DNA of 51,967 nucleotides from Lachnospiraceae bacterium UBA3273 (GCA_002362385.1 DEUB01000031.1:1-51967), one strand, 5' to 3'; counted from the first letter of the stretch, positions 7,600-16,606 are shown. Numbers and translations are program-made. The notes: generated by a model not told the origin, from the sequence alone.

Positions 7600-8541
7600 A
7601 TGAAAAAGAAGTTAAATGTGAACAGCCTGATAAAGGTGGGTCCGCTGGCATTGCTGTGCATTGTGACGGGAATCATCAATCCGGTATTCTTTTCCTCATC
7701 CAATCTGATCGACCTGGCAAGAAGCATTTCCTTTCTGCTGATCGTAAGCGTAGGCATTACATATGTGCTTTTGGGAGCAAGCCTTGATATGTCCATCGGT
7801 TCCGTAATGGGATTAGGCGGGGCTATCTGCGGGCTGTGCCTGGTCAATGACTGGCCCGTATGGCTTTCCGTTATCATGGGGCTTTTAGCAGCGGCAGTTG
7901 TGGGGATCGTCAATGCGGTTCTCATCGTCAACTGCCAGATCCCGGCCCTCATTGCCACTTTGGGAACCATGTATGTAGCCAGAGGAATTGTCAACGTGCT
8001 GACAAAAGGAGAACCCTATTACCCTCTGCCCGACGGCTTTAAAGCCATAGGGCAGGGAACCCTCTTTAGCATACCTTATTCGGTCTTTATTGCCCTTATC
8101 ATTGTCATGATCGGCCACTTTGTCATTAAAAAAACGCCTTACGGAAGAAGCCTTATGGCGGTAGGCGGAAACAGGGAGGCTTCCAGGGTATCGGGCATTA
8201 ATGTAAAGAAGATCTTATTCAGCTCCCATGTATTGGTCTCCCTTTTGGCGGGTTTTGTAGGAATCATTATGGCGGCCAGATTAAGCTCTGCGCAGCCCAA
8301 CGCAGGAGAAGGCTGGGAAATGACGGCGGTTGCGGCGGTCATTATCGGCGGGACCAGTATGTACGGCGGCTACGGTTCGGTAATCGGTACGATCTTGGGC
8401 TGTGCTTTGATGGAAACTATCTCCAACGCCATGGTACTTTTACATGTGTCTGTTTACTGGCAGAAAATAACCATCGGAATTATTATGGTAGCGGCTGTAG
8501 GAATGGATACTTTCAGGCTGAAGAAAATTGCCGCCAGGTAG
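7600..8541 (+). CDS. CUT2-family ABC sugar permease (RbsC-like)
   Basis: A 313-residue polytopic membrane protein of the BPD_transp_2 family. ATG 7600 is preferred over GTG 7594 because of spacing from AGCAGG. Family signatures visible are GASLDMSIGSVMGLGGAICG near the N-terminus, IPALIATLGTMYVARG in the middle, then YGRSLMAVGGNREASRVSGI and the coupling segment SSAQPNAGEGWEMTAVAAV with IIGGTSMYGGYGSVIG. About eight hydrophobic segments are seen, fewer than the ten usual for RbsC, though borderline helices may be missed. It forms the channel for the binding protein upstream; the ATPase follows after 16 bp. Confidence 0.9.
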   Translation: MKKKLNVNSLIKVGPLALLCIVTGIINPVFFSSSNLIDLARSISFLLIVSVGITYVLLGASLDMSIGSVMGLGGAICGLCLVNDWPVWLSVIMGLLAAAVVGIVNAVLIVNCQIPALIATLGTMYVARGIVNVLTKGEPYYPLPDGFKAIGQGTLFSIPYSVFIALIIVMIGHFVIKKTPYGRSLMAVGGNREASRVSGINVKKILFSSHVLVSLLAGFVGIIMAARLSSAQPNAGEGWEMTAVAAVIIGGTSMYGGYGSVIGTILGCALMETISNAMVLLHVSVYWQKITIGIIMVAAVGMDTFRLKKIAAR

Positions 8542-8557
8542 GAAGGAGGCAGGTAAA

Positions 8558-10075
8558 ATGGCAGAAACAGTGCTTAAAATGGAACATATTACCAAAGCCT
8601 TCCCCGGCGTAAAGGCCTTAAACGACGTGTGCCTGGAAGCATATAAAGGAGAGATCCTGTCTATCGTAGGAGAAAACGGAGCCGGGAAAAGTACATTGAT
8701 GAAAATACTCAGCGGCTCCTATGCCTGCGACAGTTATCAGGGCGAAATAGAGATCAACGGAAAGAAAGTACAGTTTAAGAACACGAAGCAGTCGGAAGAA
8801 GCAGGAATTGCCATGATATACCAGGAGCTTAATATGCATTTGGATTTAAATGTGGCGGAAAATTTGTTTCTGGGAAGATGGGGGCAGTTTGGAAAAAACA
8901 TTCAGTGGAATAAACTCCACAAAGCTGCGGAATCCTATTTGGAAATGGTACAGCTGGATGTTGACACTACCGAGATCCTGCGAAATTTAAGCGCCAGTAA
9001 GCAGCAGCTAATTTCCATAGCCAGGGCTCTCTCCAGCGATCCGAAGCTTTTAATTCTGGATGAGCCTACGGCTTCTCTTACGGAAACAGAATCCAAGCGG
9101 CTTTTTAAGATCATGCTGCAGTTAAAGGAAAAAGGTTATACCTGTGTGCTGATCTCCCATAAGCTGGACGAAGTCTTTGCATATTCGGACAGGATCGTGG
9201 TCATGAGAGACGGATGCGTCATAAATAGCCACGAAAGAAGCGAGTTTGACCAGGGCCTGATCATTTCGGAAATGGTTGGCAGAAAGATGGATAATCTCTA
9301 TCCCAAGGAAGAGGTACCCATAAAGGATGAGATCATGCGTGTTGAAAATTTCAGCGTGCCCCATCCCCAGAATGCCCGGAAAAAAATCGTGGAAGATGTC
9401 AGCTTCCGGGTGCGGCAGGGAGAGATCTTGGGGATCGGAGGTCTGGTGGGAGCCGGAAGGAGCGAGCTGGTAAATGCTATTTTCGGCATTATAGAAAAGC
9501 AGAGCGGAAATATTTATATGGAAGGGCAGGAAGTAAACATCAGAAATCCTGAAGAGGCAATTAAAAAAGGAATTGCCCTGGTAACCGAAGACCGTAAGGT
9601 GGACGGCTTCATAGGAGGCATGTCCATTGAGCAGAACATTACACTGGCGTCGTTGAAAGCTATTACCGAATATGGTATGATTAAAGCCCAAAAAGAGAAA
9701 AAAGCGGCCTTGCGGTATTTTGAAGAGCTTAAGGTTAAAGCCCCGGATATGGATGTTCATGTAAATACTTTATCGGGAGGCAACCAGCAAAAGGTAGTTC
9801 TTAGCAAATGGCTGATGACAAACCCAAAGGTTTTGATTTTAGACGAACCCACCAGAGGGATCGATGTGGGAACCAAATACGAGATCTATAAGATCATGGT
9901 AAACCTTGCAAAACAGGGAATGGCCATTATTATGATCTCTTCCGAGCTTCCCGAGCTGATATCCATGTCGGACCGGATCGTAGTGCTTTCGGGAGGGAAG
10001 GTTGCAGGGGAAATCCCGGGCAAAGAAGCCACTCAGGAAAAAGTTATGGAGTTAGCAACCGGGATGGCGGTGTAA
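8558..10075 (+). CDS. CUT2-family sugar ABC transporter ATPase, duplicated domain
   Basis: A 505-residue double ATPase (RbsA/MglA/XylG type). ATG 8558 has GGAAGGAGG upstream and replaces an in-frame TTG at 8528 that overlaps the permease gene. The first half has Walker A GENGAGKST, the less usual signature NLSASKQQ, and Walker B LLILDEPTAS. The second half has the degenerate P-loop GGLVGAGRSE typical of this family, signature LSGGNQQK and Walker B VLILDEPTRG. It powers uptake through the upstream permease. The protein ends in PGKEATQEKVMELATG. Confidence 0.92.
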   Translation: MAETVLKMEHITKAFPGVKALNDVCLEAYKGEILSIVGENGAGKSTLMKILSGSYACDSYQGEIEINGKKVQFKNTKQSEEAGIAMIYQELNMHLDLNVAENLFLGRWGQFGKNIQWNKLHKAAESYLEMVQLDVDTTEILRNLSASKQQLISIARALSSDPKLLILDEPTASLTETESKRLFKIMLQLKEKGYTCVLISHKLDEVFAYSDRIVVMRDGCVINSHERSEFDQGLIISEMVGRKMDNLYPKEEVPIKDEIMRVENFSVPHPQNARKKIVEDVSFRVRQGEILGIGGLVGAGRSELVNAIFGIIEKQSGNIYMEGQEVNIRNPEEAIKKGIALVTEDRKVDGFIGGMSIEQNITLASLKAITEYGMIKAQKEKKAALRYFEELKVKAPDMDVHVNTLSGGNQQKVVLSKWLMTNPKVLILDEPTRGIDVGTKYEIYKIMVNLAKQGMAIIMISSELPELISMSDRIVVLSGGKVAGEIPGKEATQEKVMELATGMAV

Positions 10076-10096
10076 ACAGAAAATAGAGCCAGGCAA

Positions 10097-10183
10097 ATGC
10101 AATATGAAGCAGGAAATCAGAATAGCGGGCAGGATAAACAAAATACAGAGCAGGATGAGTGGAGCAGGATAAATGAGATATAG
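10097..10183 (+). other. Possible small leader ORF in a purine-rich spacer
   Basis: The 139-bp gap between the ATPase and kinase genes is strongly purine-rich and repeats GCAGGATAAA/GCAGGATGAG-like units. It contains ATG 10097 to TAG 10181-10183, a 28-codon frame of low complexity (MQYEAGNQNSGQDKQNTEQD and on). There is only a weak upstream GCCAGG site. It may be a leader peptide, a translation spacer or noise; I see no firm evidence for expression. Confidence 0.2.
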
Positions 10184-10214
10184 GACAGAATAAGCCAAAT
10201 ATGGGAAGGATGAA

Positions 10215-11708
10215 ATGAAACCTGGAAAAATAAGACAATCTACCTTGAAGGGAAAATTTTCACTGTGTCTGCTGGTCATTGTAGCGGTGCTTCTTTTGAC
10301 CAGCGGACTGCTGTTTGGAATGATGAATTATATGCAGCAGAGGATGGAGACCCTTCTGGATATAAATAACCGTGTTTATGATCTGAAGCTTGGTGTAAAC
10401 GAAGTGGCGGAAACGTATAAATACTATCTGGTTTCAGGCAGAGAGGAAGACAAAGAAGCGATCTGCGTGGGCCTTAAAGAACTGGTGTCAGACAGCGCCG
10501 CATTGAAAAAAGATATATTTGAGGATGTCTACATAAGAGAAATCGACGACCTGAATAATATGATAGATACCTTTTCCGGGCAGACGGAGGAAGGCCTGCT
10601 GTTGTTTTCGTCAAAGAACCGGGAGGAGAGAACGGCGGACTATGAAAAAGCGGCTTATACGGCACAGCTTATTGACAAATACTATGATTATGTTTATCGC
10701 GCCGTGGAGCAGTATTCGGAGCTGGAAAAGAAAGCGCTGGAAAAGGAAAAGTCTCTTATTACGGGAATCTGTATCTTTGTAATTCTGGTCATGTTCGGCG
10801 GAGTGGCCGTTATGCTGTTCTGGTTTTCAAAAGGCGTTTTAAATCCTTTGTCCCGACTGGCTTATAAGGCGGCGAACTACAGGACGGATGAGCCGGGGCA
10901 ATGGCAGCAGGGGCGGGACGAAGTAAAGGATCTGACGGATACCTTTGATGCCATGGTACTTCGAATCGAAGAGCAGATGGGGCAGATGGAGATCAACATG
11001 AAACTGGAGCTGCAGTTAAAACAGCAGCGCCTGGAGCATATAAAAATGGAAAAGCTTTTGCAGGAAAGCGAAATGAAGGCACTGCAGGCAAGGATCAATC
11101 CCCATTTTATGTTCAATACCTTAAACAGTATAGCCCAGATGGCGTATCTGGAGGAAGCGCCCCAGACGGAACAGATGGCGGAAGCGGTTTCAGACTATTT
11201 CAGGTATAATTTAAAGGATATCCATCATGTTTCCACCATGGAGGAGGAGATCAAAAACGTAAAGGATTATATTTATATCCAAAAAATCCGTTTCGGGGAC
11301 AGAATTGATTTTTCCCTTAGCTACGATGAAAAGGCGGATAAGGGAAAAATACCTGCGCTGACCCTGCAGCCCATTATAGAAAACAGCATCATACATGGTT
11401 TGGGATGCTGTGAGGGAAAGGGCAGGGTTGAAATTTCGGTGGAATGCGGGGAGAAAGACATACAAATCTGCATCAGCGATAACGGAAGAGGAATGGAATA
11501 TGAAAAGCTTTCCGCCGTTTCCGCTTATCTGGAAGGAAAGGATGTGCAGGGGATTCAATCAGACAGTATCGGGCTGAAAAACGTGATTGACAGAATGAGA
11601 GCTTTTTTTGACCGCCGGTTTAGCATGACGATTGTGTCGAAAATAGATGAGGGAACATCCATAACCATAACCGTTCCTTACGAGGAAAATCTATGTATAA
11701 AATATTGA
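10215..11708 (+). CDS. LytS/YesM-type sensor histidine kinase
   Basis: A 497-residue membrane kinase. TM1 spans about residues 16-37; an extracellular helical sensor of about 150 residues follows (YMQQRMETLLDIN to the Glu/Lys-rich LEKKALEKEK); TM2 is about residues 183-205, then a HAMP linker and coiled coil. The His_kinase (PF06580) motif ALQARINPHFMFNTLNS carries the phospho-acceptor His297. The ATP-binding part has LTLQPIIENSIIHG and ISDNGRGM. It overlaps its response regulator by 16 nt. It probably senses ligand directly or through the binding lipoprotein, and controls this locus. AAGGATGAA precedes ATG 10215. Confidence 0.9.
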   Translation: MKPGKIRQSTLKGKFSLCLLVIVAVLLLTSGLLFGMMNYMQQRMETLLDINNRVYDLKLGVNEVAETYKYYLVSGREEDKEAICVGLKELVSDSAALKKDIFEDVYIREIDDLNNMIDTFSGQTEEGLLLFSSKNREERTADYEKAAYTAQLIDKYYDYVYRAVEQYSELEKKALEKEKSLITGICIFVILVMFGGVAVMLFWFSKGVLNPLSRLAYKAANYRTDEPGQWQQGRDEVKDLTDTFDAMVLRIEEQMGQMEINMKLELQLKQQRLEHIKMEKLLQESEMKALQARINPHFMFNTLNSIAQMAYLEEAPQTEQMAEAVSDYFRYNLKDIHHVSTMEEEIKNVKDYIYIQKIRFGDRIDFSLSYDEKADKGKIPALTLQPIIENSIIHGLGCCEGKGRVEISVECGEKDIQICISDNGRGMEYEKLSAVSAYLEGKDVQGIQSDSIGLKNVIDRMRAFFDRRFSMTIVSKIDEGTSITITVPYEENLCIKY

Positions 11709-12808
11709 TAGCTGAAGATGAAGAATTGGAATTAAAATCCATGAGGATCTTTCTGGAAAGAAATTATCCGGAGGCGGTCATACTGCCTGATGCGAAAAAC
11801 GGTACACAGGTATTGGAAATCGCTTTAAAGGGGCAGCCGGATATTTTAATCCTGGATATAGAAATGCCGGGGCTTAACGGGCTGAAGGCCTTAAAGCTTT
11901 TAAGAGATCAGGGCTATGGCGGCCATGTGATAGTCAAAACCGCCTACGGCAAGTTCGCCTATGCCCAGGACGCATTGCATCTGCATGTGGATGCTTATTT
12001 GCTAAAGCCTGTAAAGAAAGCCCAGTTAAAGGAACGGCTGGATGAGATCATCAGGAAGCTTAAAGAACAGAATGCAGGAAATAAAAAAGAAGAAAGCAGC
12101 GGCAGGAATTTTGCCAGCGGCTTTATTTTGTCGCTTATTTTTCCAAAGGAACGTTATGAAGAGCTGTTTGCCTCTGAAGGGCTTCGAAAATTCAGGGAGG
12201 AGCTGCCTAAGCGGCTTTCCTTGATTTGTGAATTTACTCTCTGCCCGGCGGAGGGGAATGTACTTCCCATGCTGATCTATTCGGATAATGTGATGGATGA
12301 ATTTATGTACGGGCAGTTATCTAAAGACCTTCCGGCAGTTTTAAACGATATTTGTATGGCTGCCTTTGACATAAAGCCGGAGATTAAGGCGGGATGCCTG
12401 ATCTCCGATATTTATGAACAGCTGCCCAAAACCTATTATTCCGCCTTTCGTGAATCTGAGGATAGTCAAAAGAATGAAGGAGATGTGACGGAGAGCCAGC
12501 ATTTAAATAAGGTGCTGTCTTATATCGGAAGCCATTACGGGGAGGATATTTCTCTGGAAACGGCGGCGGCTCATGCGAAGATCAACGCAAGCTATCTGAG
12601 TCATTTATTTAAGCAGCATTTGGGCAAGACTTTTGTGGAATACCTGACGGAGGTCAGGATGAAGAAGGCGATCGAGCTGATTCATCAGGGGACGGATAAT
12701 GTGAACGAACTGGCGGAGAAGGTGGGGTATCAGTATTCCTCCTATTTTTGCAGGCAGTTTAAAAAGTATACGGGGTATACGGTGGGGGAATATAAGAGGC
12801 TTAAGTAG
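11693..12808 (+). CDS. AraC-type response regulator (YesN-like)
   Basis: A 371-residue regulator. The receiver domain (1-120) has the acidic patch AEDEE, phospho-acceptor Asp55 in LILDIEMPG, a switch Thr in VKTAYGK and the Lys of LLKPV. A variable middle part follows (about 150-255), then two HTH motifs of the AraC family (ISLETAAAHAKINASYLSHL and VNELAEKVGYQYSSYFCRQF, ending YKRLK). It is cotranscribed with, and overlaps, the kinase at 10215. The likely targets are the promoter at 5048 and perhaps the 5091 palindrome; that is inference from position. Confidence 0.9.
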   Translation: MYKILIAEDEELELKSMRIFLERNYPEAVILPDAKNGTQVLEIALKGQPDILILDIEMPGLNGLKALKLLRDQGYGGHVIVKTAYGKFAYAQDALHLHVDAYLLKPVKKAQLKERLDEIIRKLKEQNAGNKKEESSGRNFASGFILSLIFPKERYEELFASEGLRKFREELPKRLSLICEFTLCPAEGNVLPMLIYSDNVMDEFMYGQLSKDLPAVLNDICMAAFDIKPEIKAGCLISDIYEQLPKTYYSAFRESEDSQKNEGDVTESQHLNKVLSYIGSHYGEDISLETAAAHAKINASYLSHLFKQHLGKTFVEYLTEVRMKKAIELIHQGTDNVNELAEKVGYQYSSYFCRQFKKYTGYTVGEYKRLK

Positions 12809-12904
12809 GGGAGGAGGCCGACTCAGTTAAAAATGTAATGTTTTTGCGGCGGGACTGTGGTAGAATGATTTAAACGGGAGTATGTTTTCGGCGGGGGGAG
12901 TAAG

Positions 12905-13300
12905 ATGCGCATAACAAGGGAAGAGGTTTGTGAATTTACAAGGAAAGCATGTCTTGACAACGGCTTTTCGGAAGGCTTTTTTGAGGAGTTCTGGGAGAGG
13001 CTGTTAAAGCGGGATGATATTTATAAGGAGTATGTTTATTATCTGGTTAAAAGAGAGTTTTTGGGGGAAGTAAGGATCGAGGGCTATCAGGTGGTGGATG
13101 TGCTCATCTGGCAGATGGATGGGTTTAAGTCAAAGCTGGACCGGGATAATTACGATATGAAAAATAATGAGGCGAAAATGGTAATTTCGGCTTTTGATAC
13201 CTTTTTGAAGATGGCAAAGGAGCCGGAAGAGTATGTGAAACGGATGCAGCATGATACGGGGACCGATTATGAGGATAAATTTTTCGGGAGCCTGAAGTAG
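12905..13300 (+). CDS. Conserved hypothetical protein (131 aa)
   Basis: ATG 12905 follows a GGGGGAGTAAG site. The 131-residue product is mainly helical and charged (ITREEVCEFTRKACLDNGF, FEEFWERLLKRDDIYKEYVY, VVDVLIWQMDGFKSKLDRDN) and ends EDKFFGSLK. It has no membrane segment or catalytic signature. It resembles short conserved Lachnospiraceae proteins of unknown function. An extended -10-like TGGTAGAAT (12858-12866) lies upstream. The GIY-YIG gene begins 10 bp after its stop, so the two are probably cotranscribed. Confidence 0.75.
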   Translation: MRITREEVCEFTRKACLDNGFSEGFFEEFWERLLKRDDIYKEYVYYLVKREFLGEVRIEGYQVVDVLIWQMDGFKSKLDRDNYDMKNNEAKMVISAFDTFLKMAKEPEEYVKRMQHDTGTDYEDKFFGSLK

Positions 13301-13310
13301 GGTGGAATAT

Positions 13311-13682
13311 ATGGCGCAGAAGGCCTTTGTTTACATAGTGAAATGCAAGGATGGATCCCTTTATACGGGAATTGCAAAGGATTTAAAAAAAAGGATGCGG
13401 GAGCATTACGATAAGACCGGAAAGGGCGCAAAATATACCAGAAGCCGCGGCATAACGGAGATTATGATGGTCTGGGAAGCGTCTTCTTATTCTTCCGCGG
13501 CAAGGCTGGAGTATGCCATAAAGCGTCTTGTAAGGAAGGACAAGCTGAAATTGATCGCTTTTCCGGAAGAAGAGATTAAAAAAACGATGCCCGGCCTGGA
13601 AGGGGAGGTCTATGTACCAAAGAGGGAATATATAATGAATGTGGATAGTTTTCTGACGCAGGAAAGGGGTTTGGACCTCTGA
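13311..13682 (+). CDS. GIY-YIG nuclease-fold protein (UPF0213-like)
   Basis: A 123-residue stand-alone GIY-YIG protein. The motif halves are seen as FVYIVKCKDGSLYTGIAKDL (Y-I-V then Y-T-G), followed by KKRMREH, then TRSRGITEIMMVWE and the conserved acidic residue in SAARLEYAIKRL. The nuclease fold ends at about residue 85, followed by a 35-residue charged tail. Relatives (YhbQ/UPF0213) are implicated in nucleic-acid processing, but the physiological role is unclear. GTG 13302 is an alternative start; ATG 13311 is preferred for spacing from AGGGTGG. Confidence 0.85.
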   Translation: MAQKAFVYIVKCKDGSLYTGIAKDLKKRMREHYDKTGKGAKYTRSRGITEIMMVWEASSYSSAARLEYAIKRLVRKDKLKLIAFPEEEIKKTMPGLEGEVYVPKREYIMNVDSFLTQERGLDL

Positions 13683-13689
13683 AAAAACA

Positions 13690-13718
13690 TTGCTAAAAAG
13701 GTCGCTATTTGTTAAAAT
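13690..13718 (+). promoter_or_regulatory. Candidate sigma-A promoter of the diguanylate cyclase gene
   Basis: TTGCTA (13690-13695) and TAAAAT (13713-13718) are 17 bp apart and lie 33 bp ahead of ATG 13752. It is placed immediately after the GIY-YIG stop codon, so the cyclase gene can be expressed separately. Confidence 0.5.
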
Positions 13719-13751
13719 AGAGAAAGAAATAAGTGAAGAGGGAATGTCATA

Positions 13752-15020
13752 ATGAGGAAAAATAAAAAGGGGAAGTTATTTTTTTCTCTTGCAGGACTGA
13801 TGGCAGTTCCTATTCTTATATTAGGAGTCATTCTGGTTATAGTGGGGAAACAGAGTGTATCCGAGGGGATGGAACTGGAAATTCAAAAATCACTGGCAGG
13901 AATTGCAAGGGAAACGATGGATATTTACGGCCTTGCCTATCCGGGGGAAATACAGATGGAGGATGACCGCTTTTACATGGGCGGCGTGGATCTGACAGGC
14001 GACTGTACCCTGGCTGACAGGATCAAAGAAAATACGGGCGCAGATATCAGTATATTCTGGCAGAATAAAAGGGTTATTACTACCATAAGGGATAAAAACG
14101 GGGAGAGGATCATCAATACGACTCTGGATGACGAGAGGATCCTGAATGCGGTCCTTTCGGGCAACGAATGCTATTCCCGCAATGTCCAGATCAGGGATAT
14201 GGGTTATTTTGCTTATTATGTACCTTTATACAATAACGGCGAAGTATGCGGCATGATCTTTGCAGGCACATCCAACGAAAGCGTGGTAGCGAATGTTCAG
14301 ACTATTGTGACCAAGATCATATTGGTTTTTGTGATCGCACTGGCTGTTATGCTGGCTGTCGTTTCCGTATTTGCGGGCAGCATTGTGGATTGTGTGAATA
14401 AGGTGCGGTATTATATCAGCGGGCTGGCGGACAATGACTTTACCAACCAGATGCCCCCGACGGTTTTAAGGCGTAATGATGAGATCGGCGATATGGGCCG
14501 TCATGCGGTCGAGGTTGCCGAAACCATTAAAGAACTGATAGCGACCGATGGGCTGACAGGACTTTATAACCGCAGGGCAGGGCGGACGGAGCTGGCCAAA
14601 TGTATGGAAGAGGTTCTCCGGGACAGAGACAGGTCTGTCACTGTCGCGATGGGGGATATTGACTTTTTTAAGCAGATCAACGACCATTACGGACATGAAT
14701 GCGGCGATAAAGTGCTGGTAACGATAGCCGGAATCTTTAAAAAGCATTTGGAGAAAAAAGGATTTCCAATCAGATGGGGCGGCGAAGAATTTCTTCTCGT
14801 GTTCAAAGAGGATGGGGAGACGGCGCTTTCTTCACTGCAAAAAATTGTAGAGGAAATTTGCAATAAAACATTCGATTACGGGGATTGTCAGTTTTCTGTG
14901 ACGATTACCTTCGGTGTTGCCCGGTATGACGGGAAGGACAGCATGGATTCCTTGATCAAAAAAGCGGATGACCTTTTGTACAGGGGAAAAGCAGAAGGCA
15001 GGAACCGGATTGTGGTATAA
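13752..15020 (+). CDS. Membrane diguanylate cyclase with Cache-type sensor
   Basis: A 422-residue protein predicted to make c-di-GMP. TM1 is about residues 10-32; the extracellular region (about 33-185) resembles a single Cache domain, with VSEGMELEIQKSLAGIARET and GYFAYYVPLYNNGEVCGMIF; TM2 is about 188-212; then a HAMP-like linker. The GGDEF domain starts near TDGLTGLYNRR and has the active-site signature GGEEF at residues 343-347, with DIDFFKQINDHYGHECGD for metal and substrate. No RxxD inhibitory I-site precedes the signature. It probably responds to a small ligand outside the cell. GAGGG precedes the ATG. Confidence 0.92.
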   Translation: MRKNKKGKLFFSLAGLMAVPILILGVILVIVGKQSVSEGMELEIQKSLAGIARETMDIYGLAYPGEIQMEDDRFYMGGVDLTGDCTLADRIKENTGADISIFWQNKRVITTIRDKNGERIINTTLDDERILNAVLSGNECYSRNVQIRDMGYFAYYVPLYNNGEVCGMIFAGTSNESVVANVQTIVTKIILVFVIALAVMLAVVSVFAGSIVDCVNKVRYYISGLADNDFTNQMPPTVLRRNDEIGDMGRHAVEVAETIKELIATDGLTGLYNRRAGRTELAKCMEEVLRDRDRSVTVAMGDIDFFKQINDHYGHECGDKVLVTIAGIFKKHLEKKGFPIRWGGEEFLLVFKEDGETALSSLQKIVEEICNKTFDYGDCQFSVTITFGVARYDGKDSMDSLIKKADDLLYRGKAEGRNRIVV

Positions 15021-15141
15021 TTCTTCTTTGCGCAAATATTTTCCTTTCAAAAAGCGCTGTTTCATGATAAGATGAAATTTAGAGGAGTTACACTGGGGAA
15101 TACGCAGTAATTAAAAATGTAATGAAAAGAGGGCAAACATC

Positions 15142-16449
15142 ATGAAGGAAAGAAGACTAAGAAATACAGATTCTGTATTTACAATGAAAACGAAGCTAAT
15201 GTTTTATACAATATTCCCCGTGGTACTGGTAGGAATCGAGTCTTTTCTGGCGGCGTTTATCATACTCGGCAAGGATGCAATGGAGATTGTAAAACCCCTT
15301 GCGATTATTACCGTTATTACCGTTATAATCGTAGCGGTTGTTATGAGGATTTTTATATGGAGCCTGGTAAATTCCATTAACCGTATTATCGCTTCCCTTG
15401 ATGCGGCGGCGGAAGGCGATCTGACCGTAGGGATCGATAAAAGGGATGTAAGCCGCAAGGATGAGATGGGATTTCTGGCAAAGCACGCGGATAAAGTAAT
15501 TGTTTCTTTAAAGGATGTCATCGGACAGGTGGGGAACACTTCCGATGTTATTGTAGATGCTTCCGGCAAGCTGGACAAAATGGCTGAGCATACCAGCAAT
15601 GCTTCCGACGACGTAGCGCGTTCCATGACGGATATGGCAAACGGGGCTACGACCCAGGCAACGGAAACCCAGTCGGTCACAGATGCGGTCATCAAAATCG
15701 GAGAAGAGATCGAAGAAACATCCAGGGCGGTAGACCACCTGCTTGATAATGCGGAGCAGATGAAAGCAGCCGGTCAGGAGGGCGCTGATTCCGTTGCGGA
15801 ATTAAAGTCTATTTCCCAAAAGGTTAAGAGCCAGATCGCAGTCATTTACGAACAGACCAATACCACCAACGAGTCTGCCCAGGAAATACATAAAGCTACT
15901 GAGCTGATCGCTTCCATTGCCAATGAGACCAACCTTCTTGCTTTAAACGCTTCCATTGAGGCGGCAAGGGCAGGAGAAAGCGGAAGAGGCTTTGCGGTTG
16001 TTGCAGAGCAGATCAAGAATCTGGCGGAGCAGTCCAATCAGTCGGCAAAGACCATCGAAGGGATCATCAACAATCTGTTGGAGGAATCCCAGCAGGCGGT
16101 TAAGACCATGAATACAGTGGATGCCATTATCGGTTTCCAGGCTGATAAGGTAGAAATGACGAAGAGAGTCTTTGACAAGGTCAATGAAGGTCTTTTGGTA
16201 ACGGTAAACGGAATTGAGGCGATCGCAGCCACCACCAAGGTGTTGGATGATGCAAGAGGCCAGGTAATGTCTTCCGTAGAAAGCCTTTCCGCGATCGCAG
16301 AGGAAAATGCGGCGGCTACACAGGAAACGGCGGCTTCGGCGGAAGAGCTTGCAGCCACTATCGGAGAGATCAAATCGGCAACGACCAGCTTAAATAAGGT
16401 TGCGGATGATCTGACGAGACAGACCAATATGTTCCAGATCTATTCTTAA
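15142..16449 (+). CDS. Methyl-accepting chemotaxis protein without extracellular domain
   Basis: A 435-residue receptor. Two hydrophobic segments (about residues 19-43 and 50-76) are separated by only a few residues, so there is no periplasmic sensor domain. A HAMP-like part follows (INRIIASLDAAAEGDLTVGI), then a long coiled-coil signalling domain. The conserved hairpin tip is present: ETNLLALNASIEAARAGESG with RGFAVVAEQIKNLAEQS. The C-terminus is FQIYS, with no CheR-docking pentapeptide. It may sense membrane or cytoplasmic state, or act with a partner. It follows the diguanylate cyclase, and an AGAGGGC site precedes ATG 15142. Confidence 0.92.
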   Translation: MKERRLRNTDSVFTMKTKLMFYTIFPVVLVGIESFLAAFIILGKDAMEIVKPLAIITVITVIIVAVVMRIFIWSLVNSINRIIASLDAAAEGDLTVGIDKRDVSRKDEMGFLAKHADKVIVSLKDVIGQVGNTSDVIVDASGKLDKMAEHTSNASDDVARSMTDMANGATTQATETQSVTDAVIKIGEEIEETSRAVDHLLDNAEQMKAAGQEGADSVAELKSISQKVKSQIAVIYEQTNTTNESAQEIHKATELIASIANETNLLALNASIEAARAGESGRGFAVVAEQIKNLAEQSNQSAKTIEGIINNLLEESQQAVKTMNTVDAIIGFQADKVEMTKRVFDKVNEGLLVTVNGIEAIAATTKVLDDARGQVMSSVESLSAIAEENAAATQETAASAEELAATIGEIKSATTSLNKVADDLTRQTNMFQIYS

Positions 16450-16509
16450 GGTTCCGACCGGGCAGGGAGTCCGGTGGATTATATAAGATATGAATACCAT
16501 ATGCAGACG

Positions 16510-16606
16510 GGGCTGCTGCAAAAGTACGGTTGCGCTACATATATAGTTGTGATATCGGCGATATCCATGCTATGTATGATAGGAAACTGTATTTTTGCAG
16601 CAGCCC
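16510..16606. repeat. Long palindromic element with 14-bp perfect arms, possible terminator
   Basis: GGGCTGCTGCAAAA (16510-16523) pairs perfectly with TTTTGCAGCAGCCC (16593-16606). The arms are about 70 nt apart, a near-complementary GTAC/GTA follows inside, and the internal part holds the smaller dyad GATATC-GGC-GATATC. TGTTTTT follows, so plus-strand transcription of the chemoreceptor gene could end here. Its size and GC-rich ends resemble the mobile palindromic repeats common between genes of Lachnospiraceae. An ORF across it is not convincing. Confidence 0.55.
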
